NCBI RefSeq assembly: GCF_028502605.1
Contig: NC_079235.1
Coordinates: forward strand, 2,418,001-2,482,000
Direction of reading: 5' to 3'
DNA length: 64,000 bases
Origin: Trichoderma breve
Taxonomy: Eukaryota > Ascomycota > Sordariomycetes > Hypocreales > Hypocreaceae
Part shown: in pieces, positions 11,401 to 23,246 of the stretch
Layout of the letters: the number at the start of each line of letters is the position of its first letter
Position numbering within the stretch: position 1 is the stretch's first letter
Position numbers and translations under genes: made by a program
The notes under the pieces: model-generated
What the model saw: only the letters and a program-made list of their open reading frames with translations
Database searches by the model: none
What the model was told of the DNA's origin: nothing

Positions 11401-13423
11401 TAATACCCGTTGCGATGACTGGGAATCAGCACTGGATGCCGCAGCGGAGGGTCAGCACTTTGATGTTCTAAAGCTCCTCATAAGCTATGGGACCGACGAC
11501 AGCCATTCCCAGAGTTCGCTAAGTCATTCATTATGTCGAGACGCCCGAAGTATGACAATCCTTCTTGACAGCGGCGCAGATATCGATAAGCAAATCGGAT
11601 ACTCTGGGACAGCGCTCTGCCTTGCGGCAGCAGCCAGTGACTCTGTATTCTTCGACCTACTGCTAGAGAGAGGTGCCAATGTCAATGCCTCCGGTGGAGA
11701 TTATTGTACGCCGCTCCAAGCAGCTTTTAGATTGAGGTACATGTACAGAGAGTCGTGGCTCATGCCTGCACGCGTTCAGAAGTTATTAGACCGTGGCGCA
11801 GACCCCAACATTCAAGGTGGGCGATATGGAACAGCACTACAGGCTGCGTGCCGTTTATCTTTATACGATTCACATGATATCGGAATAGTAATGAAGGCTG
11901 TACAGCTTCTTATTGAGCATGGAGCTGGTGTGAATACTCAAGGGGGACATTACGGATCAGCACTCCACGCGGCAGCATCGTCGCATCATCCTCAAGCAAC
12001 GCAGGTAATCAAGTTACTCCTGGACAACGGCGCCGAAATCGATCAAGCGGGTAATGACGAATGGAAAACTGCGCTGCAAGTTGCTTGTTACGAAGGGACA
12101 ATAGAAGTTGTGCGCTTTTTGATAGGCTGTGGAGCTGATGTGAACGCAGAAGGCGGTCGTTACGGTACCCCTTTACAAGCTGCGGCAGCTCGGCGCCTCA
12201 ATGAGGACTCAAGTCGTGAAGAACTACAGACCAAACTCTCGATTCTCAAACTGCTCATAGATGAGGGCGCCAATATAAATCAACATGGTGGAGCGGCGCT
12301 ACGGACCGCCGCTTTGGAATCACCTAATGAGGGAATCCTCGACTTGCTCCTTGCTCATGGTGCGGATGTCAATGCATGTGCAAAAGACGGCGGAACGGCA
12401 TTGATAGCCGCCTGCAGGAGCCTCGACAATGACACGAGATGTGTGCGATTTCTGTTGGACCGTGGCGCTGATGTAAATGCACACTCGGATCATTATGGAA
12501 CAGCCCTTATAAGCACCTGTCAAACAAAGTATCACAAGAGTGGTTACGATAGACTTTATGATGGCCAAACCGCGGTGCTCGTGGCACGAGCGCTACTTGA
12601 GCGTGGTGCTGATGTAAATGCACAACACGAGAAATATGGAACAGCACTCGAAGCAGCTTGTGCTTGGAACTTTAAGTTAGTTGAGCTGTTGCTTGAACAC
12701 GGTGCAGATGTTCAGCTTCAAAACTGCGCTGCTTGGTACGAAGCTGCTCGTTCCGGTGGCATTTTCAGCCTTCGGCTTCTGCTTGAACATGGGACTGATG
12801 TGAATCATGTTTCTCAAGAACATGGGACTGCTTTGCATGCCGCGATGGATACCTGGGATCGGTTCGGATATCCCCCCGGTGAATACATACTACTATCGCC
12901 TAATAAGATCAGCTTTTTGCTTGAGCACGGAATTGACCCGAATGTTACGAGTGAAAGTTTAGGTTCCGCGTTGCAAATCGCATGTGGAGAGGAAACCTCA
13001 CTAAGCAATATGGTCTCGGAAGGTGACATGTTTGGAATCCCTGGCACAGCAAAATGGCTTCTCGAACATTGTCCTGATATTGATGTAAATGCACCAGGCG
13101 GCCTCTTCGGTTCGGCTTTGCAGGCAGCCGCCTACTCGGGTCGGACTCTATTGGTAAGGGTATTGCTAGATAAAGGAGCCAATATCAACATGCGCGGCGG
13201 AAAGTATCAAAGTGCGTTGAATGCGGCTGTTGTCCGTGGATGCTGGGATCTTGTTGAGATTCTACTGAAAGCTGGTGCAATACCTGACTGTCAATTACAA
13301 AAGCAGCCTGATGAGAAGTGGCTTCAGAGTGTATTAGAAAAGGATGGTCGAGGTGCTGTTGAGAGGTATAGGAAGTTTTGGGAGGTGGAAATGAAAGAAA
13401 GAGAAAGGAGCCGCTCAGGCTAG
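8491..13423 (+). CDS. NACHT-ankyrin NLR-like protein, 1576 aa
   Basis: Exons 8491-9063, 9122-9692, 9770-10397 and 10465-13423; all three introns are short with GTAAGT/GTAGGT donors and keep frame. Residues about 70-330 match the N-terminal domain common in fungal NACHT proteins (IPIQELWNVAYERL). A NACHT NTPase follows, with P-loop GKAGSGKS at 380-387 and Walker B IIIDGLDEC near 481-490. From about 875 to 1545 there are roughly 18 ankyrin units, many of the form GGxYGTALxAA with GADVNA turns. Fungal NLR-like proteins of this kind are thought to act in non-self recognition and regulated cell death; the ligand here is unknown. I chose ATG 8491 (MGFKRWLQKQRQ), a usual start for this family, over 8326. 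It converges with the broken HsbA gene. Confidence 0.9.
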
Positions 13424-13821
13424 CTGGGGCAATATCCCGAGTTCATAGTAATTACTTAACATTCGAGTTGAATCCAGTTGTCAAACATATCACTATGTGA
13501 AAAAAAAAACGCTTAGTTTGTTGCCTCATCCGTTGACGGTGCCGAACATGCAATTAAAATAATCTAGTGTAGTGTTGTAGATATAACATAGTTCTTTGGA
13601 GACTACATGTACATCTGCAACAACTTCTGGACCGTATTTATTCAGGGCTCTATTAATTTGACATACTTCAACTCACTTCCCGCCGACCGCATCCCTTCCA
13701 CAGTCCTCACCCAATCCGCGAAACTCCTTCTCGACCTCGTCATTAACCACAACAAAATTCGATCATACATCAATGCCCCTCAATATGTTGATTCAGCGCA
13801 AAATACTGCGGAAGATGCTAT

Positions 13822-14382
13822 TCACGCGCTGTATACGGCTATTGCAGTGGCGAAGGCACCTGTCAGCTGGGCCTTAATTGCTAGACCACCAGGCTTCAAA
13901 AGAATAGGCTCAGATGCGACGACAGCATCAAGAAATTTGGACATGGCGATTTCCGCAATTTGAAGCCGCCATAAAATGGAAGGTGTCCCGTCCGGTATGT
14001 TGTCCTAAGTTGGTTTTTGCGCTACTAGTGTCACGAGCGCAGACAAAAAGGTGGGCACGAGCAGTTCAATGTCGGCAAAGATAGTTGTGCCAGAGACGAG
14101 GCCAAATGAACCAGTAGATTTGATATCGGCTGTTGTCCCTTCCAGAGCAAGAATCGCGTCACCAAAGCCTGACTGAATTGCAGCTTCTCCTTTTGAGCCG
14201 CTGTTCGGGAAAGCATCGATGTCGCTCTTGAGGGTAGTCCAAATTGGGCCAATCTTTTGCTTAATATCGTTCTGAACGGTAATAACATCGCGCTGAACGA
14301 TAGCTGCAGCAGTGGCAGTAGTGGTAGCCAGAGCCAGCCAAAGGAATTTCGTAATGGCCACCATTTTGCAATTTTTGTTCAT
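13822..14382 (-). pseudogene. HsbA-like secreted surface-binding protein interrupted by an in-frame TAG
   Basis: From ATG 14364 (or 14382, six codons upstream) the frame encodes a signal peptide (FLWLALATTTATA) and the start of the hydrophobic surface-binding protein A fold (VQRDVITVQNDI, then VPTFLSALVTLVAQKPT). A TAG at 14005-14007 (codon 120 from the second ATG) stops it. The same frame then continues without another stop to TGA at 13822, ending AFATAIAVYSA, which is the usual HsbA C-terminus. Total length is 180 codons, normal for the family, so one point change explains the break. No intron with GT-AG that skips the stop is visible. It could be a pseudogene, a readthrough gene or an assembly error. 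HsbA proteins bind hydrophobic surfaces outside the cell and can recruit hydrolases. Confidence 0.72.
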
Positions 14383-14490
14383 AAAATAGGGGAGAAATCA
14401 GGCGCGACTGGAGGGATGATAAAAGTGTGTAAGGAGAATCGGCTGTGAGGTTGATTGAGAGAGAAAAAAGACAAGAGAATCTCCAGAGGC

Positions 14491-14496
14491 TTTATA
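14491..14496 (-). promoter_or_regulatory. TATA box of the HsbA-like gene
   Basis: On the minus strand TATAAA lies about 130 bases before the second ATG, followed by a CT-rich leader. This is a common arrangement for strongly expressed fungal genes. Position and motif only. Confidence 0.45.
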
Positions 14497-14499
14497 CTC

Positions 14500-15145
14500 A
14501 TTTGCCCTACCCTGGCTGAATATTACGTGTGCATTAGTCGTGATATTACAATTGGCTGTACTACACTCGCGATGTTGAAGTGTCACCACCGCCATCCCAA
14601 GGGTCTCAGTTGAGATACCGCGGGTGTCAGTCACAAATGATGCGTGTTTCAGGATGACTATATTGTTGAAGGGGTGCTAGCGCGTCCTTTGTGCAACTTA
14701 TCACACAGGACCCCTACTTCTCAGATAAGTACTTTTATTCTTGAGAAATAAAAAAAAAAAAACCGGCAAGCGATAATGTGTGAAGCTCTCGTAATCTTAT
14801 CGATCCTGAGTGGAACTGTTATTTTCCCGCTTGGTGGCGCTGGGAGACTGGCTGTGTAGCTTGGCTGCTTGGAGGGACATTGGTGTTATGGAGTTAGTAT
14901 TCGTCATTGGACAGTTCTTCTGTCATTAATTACCCGTATACGGAGTAGTGATGTAGCCAAATACGGCCCATCTATACGAGTGAGAGCTTGTTCGCTTTCC
15001 ACATCACTTTTCGATTTGGAAGTGACTGTAAACCGAGGCTTACAATTGACTGATTTCACATTTTTGTTCTTCGTTTGCCTAAAGAGGCATTTTCCACTAT
15101 ACCAGCAAAGCAGCTACCCAGCTCCTCCAATACCATGTCTGCAAC
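14500..15145. other. Intergenic between HsbA-like and argininosuccinate synthase genes
   Basis: No gene recognised. It holds the HsbA upstream region and the 3' side of the synthase gene, including an A12 run near 14751. Confidence 0.4.
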
Positions 15146-16835
15146 TTAAGACTGGCTAAGAGGTGCGCCGTCCTTTCGCTTCTGCTCGCCATACTTCTTG
15201 AGGCGCATAGCCTGGATGGCAATGAATCCAGAGGTATCCATTGGGGAAAAGCCCTCGAGAGAGTCCATAGAAGCATCCTCCTGGGAGTACAAGTTGGATG
15301 AGTCGCTGGAACGGCCCAAGATAGTCACGTTGCCCTTGTAGGCGGCCAGTCGCACAACTCCAGAGACGTTACGCTGAGAGAACTCAATAGAGTTGTCAAT
15401 GAACTCGCGTTCAGGGCTGAAGTACATGCCGTTGTAAAGCTGGCGCGACCAGTTAAGACTGACGAATTGGTCCCGGATTTCTCGCACTCGGGAGTCCATG
15501 ACGAGACCCTCTAGGTCCAAATGGGCGGCAAGAGCCAGCGTGAGGCCTGGGGTTTCGTAGCAACCTCGCGACTTTAGGCCAATAAAACGGTTCTCAACGA
15601 TGTCAATGCGTCCGACACCAGCCTCGCTTCCAATCTTGTTGAGGGCTTTGAAGGATTCAACGGAGTCGGTAATCTCCTTGTCGCCGACGACAACCTTGGA
15701 GATGACACCCTTATCGAAGTGAATGCTGAATTCGACGGGCTCATTAGCCGCATCCCTGGGGTCGATAGTACGAAGCCAAAGCTCCTTCGGGGGAGTCGTC
15801 TCAGGGTCTTCCAGAATTCCAGCTTCGTAGGAAATGTGAACAAGGTTCTGTACTTTGATGTCAGTGTGCTTCAGGCCAAACAATGTAGAATATGAAGGGA
15901 GTTCTGAGTTGAGGCAAGGCCAAACCACGGCATAGAAGCTTCAAAAGATGAAAGTTCAGTGGGTGGCCCGTTCCCCAAGATTCAGGTGACTTTGCAAAAC
16001 TCCAGACATAGTGAAAATGGACAAATCAGGGTGTACGAACCTCATCCCTATTGAAATATTAGCAAAGCAATCCCGATGGAATGGGTAAGGGGGTTGTTGA
16101 GAAAAGAAATACTTACATTGACCAGGGGGCCTTAGGTGTAGAGCTGACGGGGATTCCGTTCTCAGCGGCGAACTTGAGCAGGTCGTTGCGACCCTTGAAA
16201 CGCTCGATGAAGGCGGGAAGTCGCCATGGGGCAATAACCTCAATGTTAGGGTTGAGCGCATGGAAAGCCAGCTCAAAGCGAATCTGGTCGTTTCCTTTTC
16301 CGGTGCAGCCATGCGACACTGATACGTCAGCTTCACTCGGCATCAACATTGGTAGGATTCTTACAGTATTGGCAACCATGTTTTTCTGCGACTCGGACTT
16401 GGCTGCGGGCGATCACAGGGCGAGCAAGTGCTGTGCCCAAAAGGTACCGAGACTCAAAGACGGCATTGCACTGGATAGCTCGCTTGACGACTTCGTCCAC
16501 GAGCTCACGCTGGAGGTTTTCGCAAACGAAGGCTTTGGCACCGAGCTGAAGAGCCTTCTTCTCCACGGCAGCAAAGTCTGCAGTAATCGGTCTTGTTAGA
16601 CGCAACCCAGCGAAGGTGCCCATGCCATTGACATACCTTCGACCTGCCCAACGTCGGCCAAAAAGGCAATCACCTCATATCCTTCCTGGATCAGCCAGAC
16701 AAGGATGGTAGACGTATCAAGTCCACCAGAATAGGCGCTGTGATTCCATTAGTTACTACTCAAAAGTCAATTTGGAGGGGTTGATCAGTCATCTTGAATG
16801 AGAAAGACGTACAGACAAACACGACCCTTGGACAT
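15146..16835 (-). CDS. ARG1: Argininosuccinate synthase, 415 aa, six exons including a 7-base exon
   Basis: Joins citrulline and aspartate with ATP to form argininosuccinate, the seventh step of arginine synthesis, in the cytosol. Exons on the minus strand: 16835-16813, 16737-16637, 16577-16365, 16318-16117, 16047-16041 and 15847-15146; they add up to 416 codons with stop. The N-terminus carries the PP-loop motif AYSGGLDTS. Further family blocks are [57 protein letters not shown] and [10 protein letters not shown]. The 7-base exon (GGATGAG) supplies Met-Asp-Glu of the conserved PWSMDENL and is flanked by ATAG and GTTCGT; without it the frame and this block are lost. The third intron is short (46 bases). 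Length matches the family (about 410-420). Confidence 0.93.
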
Positions 16836-17616
16836 GGTGGCTAGCGATTGGATTGGGAAAAAGAAAGTGAAAGCTGATGGATTGGTAATAACAGTGATGG
16901 CAGGTTCAATTCCTACCTTGGCTCGAAATATATATGTTCGGCCAAGAAGAAATGTCTCGCGTTAGGATGACTGTACCAGACTCAATGTGTCGTCACAAGC
17001 ATGGGCCATCGGTGCAATATTTTCATTGTGGGTGACTCGAAACTCTGTGAGTTATCACGTGATGCACCCGATCTCGGACCCATGGTAGATAACAGTCACC
17101 TTTGTTCTTCGTTTCAGCCCAAGTTATTTAAGCTTCCATGCCCAACAAACTGCTAGTTTTAGGCGACCCATCAAGGTGTGCGGGACTGTTCAACCGTATG
17201 GCACCCTTAGTCATCAAAAGCTTGCGATAACAACCGCTGCTATATTATTGGCACGCTCCGTGACCGTCTCATCACCTGTAGACATGGCTACGAGTAGTTT
17301 ACAGTTCTCAGGGCCTTCCGGGCGTGTCAATTGTTCCACGAGAGAATCTACCATGGCCCACGCCATCAGACGGCACATTGCTTGTATCAAACATGGTTCC
17401 TATATCGACGGTCCTTGCTGACTCTCTTTGGCTGACAAGTGCATGGACGTACTAAGAAGGAATTCTTTCTCCCCGTTGCCTGGTCTTTACGAAACAGCAG
17501 ATATTCGAGGGTACCGAACGAAATTGCGTCTCATATCAAGTTGTTTGAGCTCGAAGACAAAATAATGGAGTCTTCCACAGGCTATCGCTATAATCCAATC
17601 TGTTACACTTACAAGC
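16836..17616. other. Intergenic, upstream of argininosuccinate synthase
   Basis: Promoter side of the synthase gene. A short open frame at 17176-17421 has no recognisable content. Nothing else supported. Confidence 0.4.
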
Positions 17617-17735
17617 ACATACGACCATAGGTAGTGGAAAATTCGGGGTCCCGTCTGCTCCCCCATAGACAAGCCACTAACCGGCAGATTAGTAGTTGAG
17701 TGGGTGACCATCAGCGAACACCGGCTGTTGTATGT
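17617..17735 (+). rRNA. 5S ribosomal RNA gene, divergent type
   Basis: 119 bases from ACATACGACCATA to GGCTGTTGTATGT. The two ends pair as helix I. The internal block GATTAGTAGTTGAGTGGGTGACC matches the conserved fungal 5S control region apart from single changes. A polymerase III terminator of T-runs follows at once (17735 onward). Helix II is GGTAGTGG pairing with CCACTAACC, with one bulged A. Sequence in helices II, III and V departs from the usual fungal 5S as I remember it, but pairing is kept. Dispersed single 5S genes are normal for filamentous ascomycetes. A TATA-like TATAA lies about 28 bases upstream. It could be a pseudogene, but the preserved helices argue against that. Confidence 0.82.
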
Positions 17736-18440
17736 TTTTGCCTTTTTTTGCCTCTTTTTTTGCGTCTCTCTGTTGTCTTGTTGTGTGTTTCTGGCTCTTG
17801 AAGTGATGTGTGAGCTAAAGTGCAGACGCTTACATTTTAAGCCTGGGAAATATGCAAGGCAGGGTAACATCGCGTCAATGTTGGCACGTGATACGACTTT
17901 TCTCTGCTTTGCCCAATGATTGATTCACCTCCTCCAATAAGAGAAGAGGGGCATTAACAAATCAACGCAGGCCCTGTAACAGGAGCTGCTGTGCTTGGAG
18001 ATTTGGCGCTGGCTTTCAGTAAGCAATTACCACATCATTCATTTCCAATTATCAGGCGAGAGGGCGAATTCAGTGCCGCCACTTTGGTATTTGGAAAAGA
18101 AGAAAAAAAGCGGAATTAGCGGTCAGGGAGTGATGTTGCTTATGTGATGGATATAAAGCAAGCTCACTGCAGGGAAGAAGATCAATGAGGCGGAGCAGAG
18201 CCGCACATGTACGCTTGTGTTTACGTAGCGGACCCTTTGTTTCTTCTCATCAATTTTTTTCTTCTTCTTTATTTTGTCTGTAATTTTTTGTCTCTCTTTT
18301 TCTTTTCCAGCTTCCTTTCTAGTTCTGCTTATAAACACCACGTCTCACTAGTCTAGGGCGATCGCCAAGGCCAAGTGGTCTTTCTTTCTCAGCCCAGAAA
18401 CTAATTGTATCTTTAATCCCCACGTTTTCTATCTAATACC
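17736..18440. other. Intergenic between 5S gene and HeLo gene
   Basis: T-run terminator of the 5S gene at the left; a pyrimidine-rich leader (18240-18310) before the HeLo gene at the right. No gene seen. Confidence 0.4.
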
Positions 18441-20252
18441 ATGGCTGAGGCTCTTGGCACCGCCATTGGCGTCATTGGCTTCGTCGGCCAGCTATTCGAC
18501 GGCTGTGTCAAGGCTTATGGATACTTTACCACGGCAAGCAACCTGGACTCGGACAGCCAGCGGATGATGTGCAAAGTGCGCATTGAGGAGATGCGGCTGG
18601 TGGTTTGGGGCAGGGAATGGGGAGTCGCAGAGGGCAAGTTTGACGAGCATCTGAGCGAGCGGAATCCGCAACTCAAGGTCTTGGCGACACAGATTCTGGA
18701 GCAGCTTCATGGCACCGTCACAGACTTTAAGAAGCTGCAGGATCGCTACGGGCTGGTGGATGAGGCGGCGACTAAGGGCGGTAAGGAGGCGGATGTCTCA
18801 CCACCGCGCAAAGGATCCAAGGATGAGGGCAAGAAGACGAATGGCTTCAAGACGTCATCGAGTACGCTTAATCTTTCAAGTGAGAGGAGCTGGAGAAAAG
18901 AGATTGGGCTGAGGACGAAATGGGTAATAGGAGGTGAGATTTGGTCATGTTGGTGCAAGTGAGAGAGTTCTGGCGGTGATGCTTACAAATGCTTCCCTGC
19001 CCCTGAACAGACAAGGACAAGTTTTCCAACCTGTTGAAAGATCTCAAAGGTACCTATGATCACGTATTATACGTTTTTATGCAATCGCAAACATCTAACA
19101 AACAATCCAGACTTCAACGACGGCCTTGAAGCCCTCTTCCCCCCTTCCCAGGTCCAATCCTTTCAGCGCGCATGGACGCATCAACTCCTTGATCGCGCCC
19201 AACGAGATCTCGCCGAGCTGTCTTTGCTTGAGAATGCATCGTCAGGCATCTATCCTAAGCTCACAAACTCGGCCAACCTCAAAAAACTCCGCATCAATCT
19301 CGATAGCAAGCCCCAGGAATCCTTCAAGCCTACCTTTGCCCTAAAAATCGGGCGCACCTCGCTCAACATCCAGGACCTGGAATCGCCTCGCCGGGTTCAG
19401 GCTCACCACGTCACTGCAGGCGATGTACTCATCGAATGGGTCGACTATGATCGCGAGGAGATTGAAGAGCGCGTTGTTCACGTTCGAAGAATGGACGACT
19501 TGGCTCGCATGATGCATTCAGCCTCAGAATGCCATCCAGATCTTCACAGCATTGATTGTCTGGGATACACAGATGACGCCGCCAACAACCGCTACGGCCT
19601 CGTCTATAAAGCGCCGGCATCTTCTCACTCAACGCTTAAGACGCTCATCTCCAGCCCTGACCTCAAAACGCCAGATCTCGACGACCGCATTCGCCTTGCG
19701 CAGACCCTCGCCGTCGCCGTTTGGTCTCTGCACTCGCTCGATTGGCTACACAAATCCATCTGCTCCTCTAACATCGTCTTTTTTCCCTCTGCATTTTCCA
19801 CATCCGGCCTCTCACCCACCGCCTCTGCCGCTCTCGTTCCGGACATCTCCTTGCCGTATCTCAGTGGTTTCGGCGCCTCGCGACCGGAGCTCGACATAGC
19901 ATTGTCCGTTGTCCCACGTAACCCGTCCATCGAGGACCTTCACCGCCATCCCGCCTCTCTCCGTGGCAGGCCGCATATCAAGCCATTTGACATTTACAGC
20001 TTTGGCTTAGTCCTATTAGAGATTGGCCTCTGGAAAGTCCTACAGACGTATTACAAGGCACACTATACCGCCGAGCGCTGGCGTGATAAGGTTGTCCTCG
20101 CTGTGTTAGTCCCGGGACTGGGGAGCAAAGTCGGCAAGAGATACAGGGAAGTGGTGGAGATGTGTCTGCGCGTGGATGATGAGATGTCAAGCAGCGAGGC
20201 GGGTGAGTTAATGGAGGAGGTTGTGAATAAGCTGGAAAGCATCCGGGTGTGA
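18441..20252 (+). CDS. HeLo-domain pseudokinase, 557 aa (MLKL-like architecture)
   Basis: Exons 18441-18933, 19011-19049 and 19111-20252, joined in frame. Residues 1 to about 195 are a HeLo domain (prion-inhibition and propagation family): it opens with AEALGTAIGVIGFVGQLFDGCVKAYGYF and closes with KWVIGDKDKFSNLLKDLKDFNDGLEALFP, with a charged low-complexity insert around 110-150. From about 230 to 550 there is a protein-kinase-like fold. The catalytic loop reads WLHKSICSSNIVFF (about 388-401), with no catalytic Asp, and SGFGASRP (around 429) replaces DFG, so catalysis is unlikely. The HeLo domain in HET-S is a membrane-active cell-death effector. The HeLo plus pseudokinase order parallels MLKL; a role in regulated death is inference. 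No C-terminal amyloid motif is seen. Confidence 0.85.
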
Positions 20253-21020
20253 TGTGGGTAGTGACATGACACGATTTGACGACGATAATGATGATTAGAT
20301 GTGTAGCGATGATGAAAACATGGCGGACTATTGCATATAGAAAGAAATAGTAAAAAATGCTGCAGTTTACTATTCGAAGTATCCATATAGGTAATTCTGA
20401 ACGTCCCACAGCTTTCAAAAGCTAGGTCTTCTCCGAAAGCTCTTTATCTAACATGTAAAATGATCCTCCTTCGCAACAATATCCTTCTCCTTCTCTAACC
20501 CAGGAGAAACCGGCCACACACCGGCCCATTTCTCCAAGAGCCTTTTACATCTTTTGCTCTTCTAATTGTTCTTCTAAACCTCTTCAAGTTCTCTTCAAAA
20601 GATACCAATTGCCGCTTTCGTGCTTTTACCTTCATTACCAACAACTGGCTCCCAAAAAAGCATATCCTACTGGGTATTGATAAGCGTAACTGTACCGTCT
20701 TGATCTTCATGTATCTCTGTGCAAGAGCTCCCTGGGCTGGCCCATGTAAAGAGCGGCTGGCAAAGGATGATACTGCACCATGGTTTTTGCTTGTCATTTC
20801 TAAGTTAAACGTGTGAATGTTTCTGAATAATTATTGTTATCTCCAGTGACACTGGGCCATGGACACAATTGTTTTAATAATGCTCGTTGCAAATACCTCT
20901 CAATTCTTTTATGCATCACTAATATTAAAACTATAGACGTATAAACCGCTATAGAAATTGAATGCAGACCCTAAAGAATCACTAAAGCAACTAAAACTTT
21001 TCCCCCATGAAAGAACGCGG
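20253..21020. other. Intergenic, convergent 3' ends
   Basis: Lies between the 3' ends of the HeLo and helicase genes. A short minus-strand frame at 20495-20797 has no recognisable content. Confidence 0.4.
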
Positions 21021-23246
21021 TCATTGGCGTTCGTTGCGCGCCTCCATTCTAGCCTTTGCATCATCGAGGGATTTCTTGACTTGAGGCTGTCTGAGTAAAC
21101 CCTTGCCAGTTTTTGGCATTATGGCTCCCTGAAAAAAAGGCAGATCCACCAGCCATTCAGCATTGATTGCCGTAGCTATCTGTAGTTGTTGTTTCCCTCC
21201 CGTCTTATGTAGGGTGGTATACACAATCCACTCGTGGTTGCGACCTACCAGAGAGCTGGCTGGTGACAAAAGTGCGTCAGTATTCTCATGGACCGTTCGG
21301 TAAACATCACCACTGTAGTGAATAGCAGTGTGGGTACAGAGGGCGACTGCTAAAGCATTTCGGACACTTGTCATATCCATAACTGATGCCCTGGATGGCG
21401 CAATCTTGCCCTTGAGGAAGCGTGCCGCCATTTCTCGTGCTATGCAGACCTCTTCTAGAGCCCGCATATTCAAGAACTTCTCCATACACCATTCTTCAAG
21501 GATACTTCGGGGGTCGCTGAACCGCTCTTGGAGTGCCTCTCTCGCGCGCATGTAGGCATTGAAGGCATTCAAGTGGGTGAGATGATCCGATAACGGGTGT
21601 GCGAACTGTGTCCTGAGTAAATCTGCGGCCTGCTGATATCCAGATGGACGCAAGAAGATGGATGTTTGAGTGGTGCACAGAGCGGCGATGTCGAGCATGT
21701 CCAGAGAGCAGCCAAACTTGGCAGCAGTTTTAATGGCTCGATACCAGATTGGGTCCAGTGGACAATAGGCAGCATAATGACCGGACTGAGTGAGCTTAGC
21801 GTCGTCATCTAGAAATTCCCTGTATCGAGCAATATCAGTAACAGTCGTTGGAAGGGGATGAAGATGTCTTCTGAAACATACCAATCTCGAAGATCCTGGA
21901 CGGCACGTGCGATTGACTCTGGATGGGGAGCATCAAGCCAGTCAAAGTCCATGACCTTTCTGTAGCCAGCGGCCACCAATCTCAATATTACCGACTCGAC
22001 AGACGAGCAGCGGATGGCAGGCTCAGTAGAAGGAGCCATTTGATCATAGCCTTCCTTGGTGTAAAGTCGGTAGCAGACACCGTCTCTGGTCCGTCCAGCC
22101 CGACCCATACGCTGGATCGCTGAAGCCTGGGAGATTGGTCTAATCCCGAGCACGCTCATGCGGAGACGAGGATTGAATATCATCTGTCTTGACAATCCGC
22201 TGTCAACAACGTAGACGACATCTTTGATGGTGAGGCTGGTCTCTGCAATATTGGTCGACACGATACATTTGCGATTCGGACCAGACGAGCGCAGTGCACG
22301 TCTCTGGTTGGCAGCAGGTAGTGACGAGTACAGAGGGAAGACATCAAGACCATCGGTTTCTCCACGAACCAATTTGCAAACTCGCTCGATCTCGTTTTCT
22401 CCAGGCAAAAACACCAAAATGTGGCCTGGCTCCCCGTGCTGATGAATATCCACCACATGAGCCGCAGCCAGAACGGCGAAGTCTGGACCAGGCTCTCGCA
22501 AATATATCGTCTTAACGTTAAAACTGCGGCCAGCAATGTGAACCAATGGGCAGTTGTCAAAATATTTCTGAAACAATGCCGCATCCAGAGTTGCCGACAT
22601 GATGACCAGCTGTCAAGATTGTTATTAGATATAAACAAACAGTGAATTGGAAATTACTTACCTTGAGATCCTTGCGGCGGCTTATGACCTTTTTCAGAAG
22701 CGCCAGCAACAAGTCCAGATCGACAGTCCGCTCGTGGGCCTCGTCAATGACGATGCATGAGTACGCCGTCAAGTTTCTGTCCACGCACAACTGGCGGAGG
22801 AGAATTCCTTCGGTCATATAAGTGAGGCGAGTCTTCTTCGGCTTATGTTTGTCGATCATATAGTCGCCGCGGATCTGGTAACCAACTTCTTCTCCAAGGA
22901 CAACTCCCATCTCGTCGGCAACTCGAGTGGCAAGCTCGGTTGCGGCCAGTCGGCGCGGTTGAGTGCAGGCAATTCGGAGCTCACTTCCATACTCATCATA
23001 GACAAGAAGCTGTGGGATTTGGGTTGACTTGCCAATACCAGTATCGCCCGACAAGATCATCACTTGGGACTTGTGATAGGCGTCAAGGATCTCTTGGTAG
23101 TGTCTGTAGGCCAATAGTTGGCGGCGTTCTTGAAGAAGTTGATGATGGTCTTGTGGCCACTCCTTTCCGGTCAGCGGATTGTGAGCTGCGTCCTCGAGAC
23201 GCTGAATCTGGGCGGCGGTGGCCTGGTTGCGCCCAATAGCCTCCAT
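21021..23246 (-). CDS. DEAH-box ATP-dependent RNA helicase, 703 aa
   Basis: Exons on the minus strand: 23246-22662, 22609-21882 and 21819-21021. Walker A reads GDTGIGKS (67-74), an Ile/Ser variant of the usual GETGSGKT. Then come TQPRRLAA (motif Ia), DEAH (168-171), SATL (motif III), the exon-2 core with STNIAETSLTI, and QRMGRAGRTRDGVCYRLY (motif VI). A helicase-associated and OB-like C-terminus follows. DEAH helicases of this class (Prp43/DHX15-like) remodel RNPs in splicing and ribosome assembly. At 703 residues it is shorter than Prp43 and lacks a long N-terminal extension, so I do not assign an orthologue. Confidence 0.9.

Noticed and set aside
13607..13963. Plus-strand open frame of 118 codons
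   Set aside because: It is antisense to the second part of the HsbA-like frame, whose C-terminal family signature is clear on the minus strand.
16895..16930. GGCAGGTTCAATTCCTACC as a tRNA B-box
   Set aside because: The stem has a mismatch and no matching 5' acceptor stem; it is the leader of the synthase gene.
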